From the NCBI GenBank assembly GCA_904419105.1, contig CAJFQR010000021.1, positions 1 through 16,890 on the forward strand: a DNA stretch of 16,890 nt, read 5' to 3'. Positions 13,839-16,890 of the stretch are shown in pieces. This stretch comes from Candidatus Avimicrobium faecavium. Its GTDB lineage: Bacteria; Bacillota; Clostridia; Oscillospirales; Ruminococcaceae. The translations under genes were made by a program, and so were the position numbers. Every line of letters begins with the position of its first letter. Position 1 is the stretch's first letter. Below the pieces are notes generated by a model, which worked only from the letters and a program-made list of their open reading frames with translations, made no database searches and had not been told where the DNA came from.

Positions 13839-14024
13839 GTGAAGCTGTGGGAACAGGCCGCCAGGGCGGCGGGACTGGACTGGGAACGGGTGCGCCGCCA
13901 ATGGGAGGGCCATCCGCCGGTGAAGCGGAACGGCGCGGCGCTGGAGAGCTGGCTGGCCTCTCCGGAAGGGCAGGCCCGGCTGCGGGAGCTGATCCGGGAG
14001 CGGGACGGGGAGGAGAGCCGATGA
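13839..14024 (+). CDS. Small unknown protein A (61 aa)
   Basis: Not recognised. GTG start with AAAGGG nine bases upstream. The residues predict two or three helices: KLWEQAARAAGLDWERVRRQW, a short PP-containing turn, then LESWLASPEGQARLRELIRE. Charged and soluble, with no signal peptide. The stop overlaps the next start as ATGA (14021-14024), and GC-rich codon use matches the neighbours. Reality is supported by the overlap chain of three ORFs in different frames, not by homology. Divergent from the phosphoesterase gene. Confidence 0.6.
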   Translation: MKLWEQAARAAGLDWERVRRQWEGHPPVKRNGAALESWLASPEGQARLRELIRERDGEESR

Positions 14025-14332
14025 CCCCGGCGGGCCGCTGGCTCGAGGAGAGCCTGCTCACCGAAGGGGGCCGCCAGGCGCTGGCGGAGATTCTCCGGGC
14101 GGTGCGGGAGGAGGACCCGGACGGGGACGCCGCCCGGTACCGCCGGCTGAAGGAGGCGCTGGCCGAGGCGATGGCCCCTTCGGCGGAGGGGCGGCTGCTG
14201 GACGCCCTGGCCCCGCTGCTGCCGCCGGAGCGGCAAAGCCGTCTGGCGGACGCCAGGGCTATCTACGCGCTGGCAGCGGTGCTGCCGCTGTTTCGGGAGC
14301 TGGGGCTCCTGCCGGAAGGGGGCGGGGACTGA
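14021..14332 (+). CDS. Small unknown protein B (103 aa)
   Basis: Not recognised. The ATG at 14021 overlaps the stop of protein A by four bases, with GGGAGGAGAG just upstream acting as ribosome site. Largely helical, Glu/Arg/Ala/Leu-rich and soluble, with a Leu-rich C-terminal half (RLLDALAPLLPPERQ and AVLPLFRELGLLPEGG). An upstream extension of this frame to 13829 is Gly-rich and overlaps protein A, so it is judged spurious. The stop TGA shares its A with the ATG of protein C. Confidence 0.62.
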   Translation: MTPAGRWLEESLLTEGGRQALAEILRAVREEDPDGDAARYRRLKEALAEAMAPSAEGRLLDALAPLLPPERQSRLADARAIYALAAVLPLFRELGLLPEGGGD

Positions 14333-14574
14333 TGGCCGATTGGCAGCCGGCAGGGCTTTCCGCCGGGGAGTTTGCCCAGATGCAGGCGGAGGCCGCCCGC
14401 CGGGTGGAGGAGATGCGCCGCCGGGCAAGGCTCGGCCCGGAGCAGCTGGCAGAACCGGAGCCTCCCCCGGAGGGGGCGGCGCTGGGAACGGGGGAGGGAT
14501 TTCTCCTGCTGGCGGCGCTGCGGGACGGGGAAAACCTGCCGCTGGCGCTGGCCCTCTTCTGGCTGCTGGGATAG
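14332..14574 (+). CDS. Small unknown protein C (80 aa) with hydrophobic C-terminus
   Basis: Not recognised. The ATG at 14332 overlaps the preceding stop (TGATG), which implies translational coupling, with GGGGGCGGGG as a weak upstream site. Residues 1-45 are an amphipathic charged helix (AQMQAEAARRVEEMRRRARL). Residues 46-58 are Pro/Gly-rich. The end has two short hydrophobic stretches, GFLLLAALRDGENLPLALAL and FWLLG, that could form a membrane-facing hairpin. Similar Leu-rich short tails occur in small unknown Firmicutes proteins, but no family is claimed. Confidence 0.6.
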   Translation: MADWQPAGLSAGEFAQMQAEAARRVEEMRRRARLGPEQLAEPEPPPEGAALGTGEGFLLLAALRDGENLPLALALFWLLG

Positions 14575-14598
14575 CCGCTGGCGCTTCCGGCCCGGCTG

Positions 14599-14607
14599 TG
14601 GTACAAT
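14599..14607 (+). promoter_or_regulatory. Extended -10 promoter of the DUF1904 gene
   Basis: TGG TACAAT at 14599-14607, 31 bases before the ATG. The -35 region is GC-rich with no good box, so the extended -10 is the main evidence. The following AGGGGAAAA resembles the sequence after the orphan TACAAT at 8975. Confidence 0.5.
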
Positions 14608-14638
14608 AGGGGAAAACCCACAAAGGAGAGGATCGCAA

Positions 14639-14959
14639 ATGCCGCAGATCACCGTCAAGGGCCTGACCGAGGCCCAGATGAAAAAACTCAGCACCCCGCT
14701 GATGCGCGACCTGGCCGAGGCCATCGGCTGCCCGGAGGACTGGCTCATCTTTGAGCTGGCGGAGAGCCGCTTCTACGCCGGCGGGGAACAGGTGCCCGGC
14801 TTCCCGATTGTGGAGGTGGCCTGGTTCGACCGGCCGGACGAGGTCCGGGAACGGGTGGCCGCCCTGATCCGGGACGCCGTGCTCGGCGAGGGGTACCCGC
14901 TGGTGCAGGTCATCTTTACCACGCTGACGCCGGACCGGTTCTACGAGTTCGAGGCATAA
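14639..14959 (+). CDS. DUF1904 tautomerase-like protein
   Basis: A 106-residue protein that matches the DUF1904 pattern, in the 4-oxalocrotonate tautomerase superfamily: MPQITVKGLTEAQMKKLS at the start, IGCPEDWLIFELAESRFY in the middle and VEVAWFDRPDEVRERVA, then VQVIFTTLTPDRFYEF at the end. The proline after the initiator Met could serve as the N-terminal catalytic residue, as in tautomerases. Activity is unknown. The ATG at 14639 has AAGGAGAGG upstream. A longer frame starting at 14372 lies over protein C and is rejected. The gene has its own promoter and terminator. A strong minus-strand promoter behind it points back across it. Confidence 0.85.
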   Translation: MPQITVKGLTEAQMKKLSTPLMRDLAEAIGCPEDWLIFELAESRFYAGGEQVPGFPIVEVAWFDRPDEVRERVAALIRDAVLGEGYPLVQVIFTTLTPDRFYEFEA

Positions 14960-14962
14960 GGG

Positions 14963-14986
14963 AGGGAGGCTGCGGCCTCCTTTTTC
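14963..14986 (+). terminator. Terminator of the DUF1904 gene
   Basis: GGAGGC, loop TGCG, GCCTCC, then TTTTTC, a few bases after the stop codon. Confidence 0.85.
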
Positions 14987-15000
14987 TTTACGCAGATTCA

Positions 15001-15012
15001 GAACGTTTGTTC
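15001..15012. promoter_or_regulatory. LexA (SOS) box-like palindrome
   Basis: GAACGTTTGTTC fits the GAAC-N4-GTTC core of Gram-positive LexA boxes, and the flanks add A and T, giving a 14-base site with outer symmetry. It lies about 5 to 16 bases downstream of the predicted start of the minus-strand promoter at 15023-15051, a position where a repressor would block transcription. Confidence 0.65.
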
Positions 15013-15022
15013 TTATACTTCT

Positions 15023-15051
15023 ATTATACCGGAAAAGAGCGGAGTTGTCAA
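15023..15051 (-). promoter_or_regulatory. Consensus promoter on the minus strand, no gene downstream in sense
   Basis: On the minus strand: TTGACA (plus 15046-15051), a 17-base spacer and TATAAT (plus 15023-15028), a full match to the consensus at optimal spacing. The transcript would begin near 15016, pass the LexA-like box and run antisense into the DUF1904 gene. No minus-strand gene is seen for at least 1.2 kb. Confidence 0.8.
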
Positions 15052-15133
15052 GAGGGAAAGAGAAAAAAAGCCGGGCAGAGAAGGGGGCCGGAACGCTCCT
15101 GAAATGAAACAAATCTTTCAAAAAAGGGAAGGA

Positions 15134-15161
15134 TTGACAAAATGCCGGGGGGGGGTATACT
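15134..15161 (+). promoter_or_regulatory. Surface-protein gene promoter with a G9 tract in the spacer
   Basis: TTGACA (15134-15139), a 16-base spacer and TATACT (15156-15161). The spacer ends in nine consecutive G (15147-15155). Predicted start is near 15168, with a leader of about 98 nt to the ATG. Confidence 0.8.
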
Positions 15162-15265
15162 GCTATTAGGTGTATCCTTCTATGGGGGCTGTCGGGGCCC
15201 GGCATGCAGGAAACGATGCACCGGAGAAAAATTGAAAGAGTTTGTACAGTTAGGAGACGAGAAAC

Positions 15266-16890
15266 ATGAGCAAAAAGAGAATGCTGGCCCTGGTGCTGGC
15301 AGCTGTGATGAGCTTGTCCTCCGCAACGGTGGCGCTGGCTGACGGGGAATCGACGGCTCCGGGGAATGAGCCCACTACTTCGACGGATGAGACCGGCGGC
15401 AAACAGCCTGGTGACGAAGGTAACGATTCGACCGAGACGGGAGACGTCCCCACTGTGTTAAATACTGCACCGGAGAATGAGCCGGTGGTTCTCGCGGAAG
15501 AGGGGACAGTTAACAGCGCAGAAGATTTGAGAGAAGCCCTTGAAAAGGGTGGTGTTATCAAACTTGGAGATAATATCACTGTTTCGGGAAAAATAGAAAT
15601 AAACAAATCTATTACTTTGGATTTGAACGGCTATAACCTTGAGGCTTCTGATGTTGAAGCATCCGGTGAAGGTACAAAATTGATTATTAAAGACAGTACA
15701 GCAGCAAAGTTGCCTACGGTTAGTGATGACTTTGAAGTAAACTATTCCTCTGGTACTATAAAGGTTTCATCACAGGTTTTAGCAAAAAATGGTGCGGAGA
15801 TAGAGCTGCAAAATGGTGCAGTTGATTCAAGAGATTTAGGCCTGTTCGCTGAAGGTAATAAAACTGGTGCATCGACCGTTAATTCAAAAGTTACAGTTAC
15901 AGGCGGATATGTAATTGCCCAGGAGTTTGCGGTTACTGCGCAGGGCAAAGGCGCTGAAATCGATTTTGTAAACGGTGTTGCGGAGGCTCGCGATAATGCT
16001 GTAATCGCAGGAAACGGAAGCAATGGCGAGGGCAACAAGTTAGGTGGTACAACAATTAACATCAGCGGCGGTACTCTGATTGGGCATATTGTTACGGGTG
16101 GATATGTTTCCTGTGGTATTTATCATCCACAAGAAGGAACATTAACTATCACTGGCGGCACAATCTATTCAGAAAGCGGCTGCGGTATTCTGATGCGTGG
16201 TGGTACGCTTGATATGACCGGAGGAACGGTTGTTGCAGAGGGCGAGGAGTCACTGACCGGTAAAGTTGGGGATGCTCGTGTGGTTGTTCCTACAAGCGGT
16301 ATCGTTTTTGACCGTGAAGCCAATTACTATGATGCTTCCAATACAGAGATTGAGATTTCTGGTGACTCTATGGTTGCCGGTTCTCACAGCGCAGTAGCGG
16401 TGATTGGCGCAAAGGATCAGACAGATGATAAGGTGACAGTCCGTGGAGGAACATTCTCCAGTGATGTATCGTCTTATGTCCCGGATGGTATATCCTGGAC
16501 ACAGCAAGGCGATGGGTCTTTCGTAGTTGGAGACGCCAAGGAACCTTCCAACCCCGGAAATACTGGCTCTAGTGGCAACTCCGACAACGACAACAGCGAC
16601 TACTTTGGCAACGAGACCTGGGACGAGGTAAAGGACCAGATTGCCGAGGCTGAGGAAGGGGACACCATCAAGGTATCCGCCACCGGCCTGCCCTACTTCC
16701 CGTCCAGTGTGGCCCGTGCGCTGAAGGGCAAGGACATCACCCTCGAGATCCGCAAGAACGGTATCACCTATGAGGTGAACGGTCTGGAGATCGGCGACAT
16801 TGACAAGATCTGGTACGAGTTTGACGAGCTGGAGACCGAGCTGCTGACTGCCGACGCCGACAGCGAGGCCCCGGCTGCTGAGGACGAGGA
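15266..16890 (+). CDS. Secreted beta-helix surface protein, 3' end outside the window
   Basis: An open frame of 541 codons with no stop before the window end. Signal peptide 1-25 (MSKKR, hydrophobic core, cleavage after ALA). Residues 26-82 are an acidic Thr/Glu/Pro/Gly linker. From about 83 to 420 there are repeated GG-T strands of a right-handed beta-helix type (ISGGTL, ITGGTIY, MTGGTV, VRGGTF), including the SSDVSSYVPDG stretch common in gut Clostridia surface proteins. After an Asn/Ser/Gly-rich spacer, a domain starts at T451 (TWDEVKDQIAEAEEGDTIKV), with an acidic segment at the end. The ATG at 15266 has AGGAGA eight bases upstream. Codon use is AT-leaning between about 15,500 and 16,540 and GC-rich after. 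Ligand, anchoring motif and full length are unknown. Confidence 0.88.
   Translation, partial: MSKKRMLALVLAAVMSLSSATVALADGESTAPGNEPTTSTDETGGKQPGDEGNDSTETGDVPTVLNTAPENEPVVLAEEGTVNSAEDLREALEKGGVIKLGDNITVSGKIEINKSITLDLNGYNLEASDVEASGEGTKLIIKDSTAAKLPTVSDDFEVNYSSGTIKVSSQVLAKNGAEIELQNGAVDSRDLGLFAEGNKTGASTVNSKVTVTGGYVIAQEFAVTAQGKGAEIDFVNGVAEARDNAVIAGNGSNGEGNKLGGTTINISGGTLIGHIVTGGYVSCGIYHPQEGTLTITGGTIYSESGCGILMRGGTLDMTGGTVVAEGEESLTGKVGDARVVVPTSGIVFDREANYYDASNTEIEISGDSMVAGSHSAVAVIGAKDQTDDKVTVRGGTFSSDVSSYVPDGISWTQQGDGSFVVGDAKEPSNPGNTGSSGNSDNDNSDYFGNETWDEVKDQIAEAEEGDTIKVSATGLPYFPSSVARALKGKDITLEIRKNGITYEVNGLEIGDIDKIWYEFDELETELLTADADSEAPAAEDE

Noticed and set aside
13772..15205. 477-codon minus-strand frame downstream of the LexA-like box
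   Set aside because: Tempting as the target of the minus-strand promoter, but its start lies upstream of that promoter, its composition is Pro/Arg-rich shadow, and it overlaps five plus-strand genes.
15168..15265. Leader of the surface gene as a c-di-GMP or other riboswitch
   Set aside because: Some complementarity (GCAT/ATGC, CCGG) but no conserved core of a known class could be recognised.

Overview
The window reads as chromosomal DNA of a high-GC member of the Firmicutes, most likely a gut-type Clostridia (Oscillospiraceae/Ruminococcaceae-like). This rests on strong AGGAGG-type ribosome sites, a Gly T-box leader, the yabB-like/rsmI gene pair, tRNA genes that encode CCA, a Gram-positive-type LexA box, a class B sortase and a GC-rich codon bias. 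The genus cannot be named from the sequence alone. Most of the window is housekeeping DNA with short intergenic regions. The last 1.6 kb is a surface-protein locus of a different character.

Layout. (1) 1-2184: yfbR-like HD nucleotidase and mnmE, overlapping by ATGA and closed by a bidirectional terminator. (2) 2202-3260: a lower-GC divergent pair, an FMN-binding flavin reductase-like protein (-) and an HxlR-type regulator (+). (3) 3319-4667: a MalY/PatB-type PLP enzyme with its own promoter and an attenuator-like leader. (4) 4649-6097: rarA, whose promoter is embedded in the preceding terminator. (5) 6152-7132: two convergent tRNA operons, Thr-Tyr (+) and Pro-Val (-), separated by a hairpin- and repeat-rich gene-free stretch. 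(6) 7170-8934: promoter, Gly-specific T-box leader, glycyl-tRNA synthetase and terminator. (7) 8935-9223: structured non-coding DNA with an apparently orphan promoter. (8) 9224-11611: an unrecognised lipoprotein and a class B sortase with a very long Arg-rich cytoplasmic tail. (9) 11633-13257: a yabB/TrmN6-like methyltransferase and rsmI, ending in a terminator shared with a convergent YfcE/MJ0936-type phosphoesterase (13266-13775, -). (10) 13839-14985: three tightly overlapping small unknown ORFs, then a DUF1904/tautomerase-like gene. (11) 15001-16890: a LexA-like box on a consensus minus-strand promoter, then a secreted beta-helix surface protein that runs off the window end. Its promoter spacer contains a run of nine G.

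Several genes share a theme of tRNA and ribosome function: mnmE (wobble uridine modification), four tRNAs, T-box/glyS, the TrmN6-like enzyme and RsmI. Two loci concern the cell envelope: lipoprotein plus sortase B, and the terminal surface protein, whose missing C-terminus may or may not carry a sortase signal. No CRISPR array, IS element, prophage or rRNA was seen. The most novel-looking items are the poly-G promoter of the surface gene (possible phase variation), the LexA-box antisense promoter, the mosaic composition of the surface gene, the three-ORF unknown cluster and the hairpin array beside tRNA-Val.
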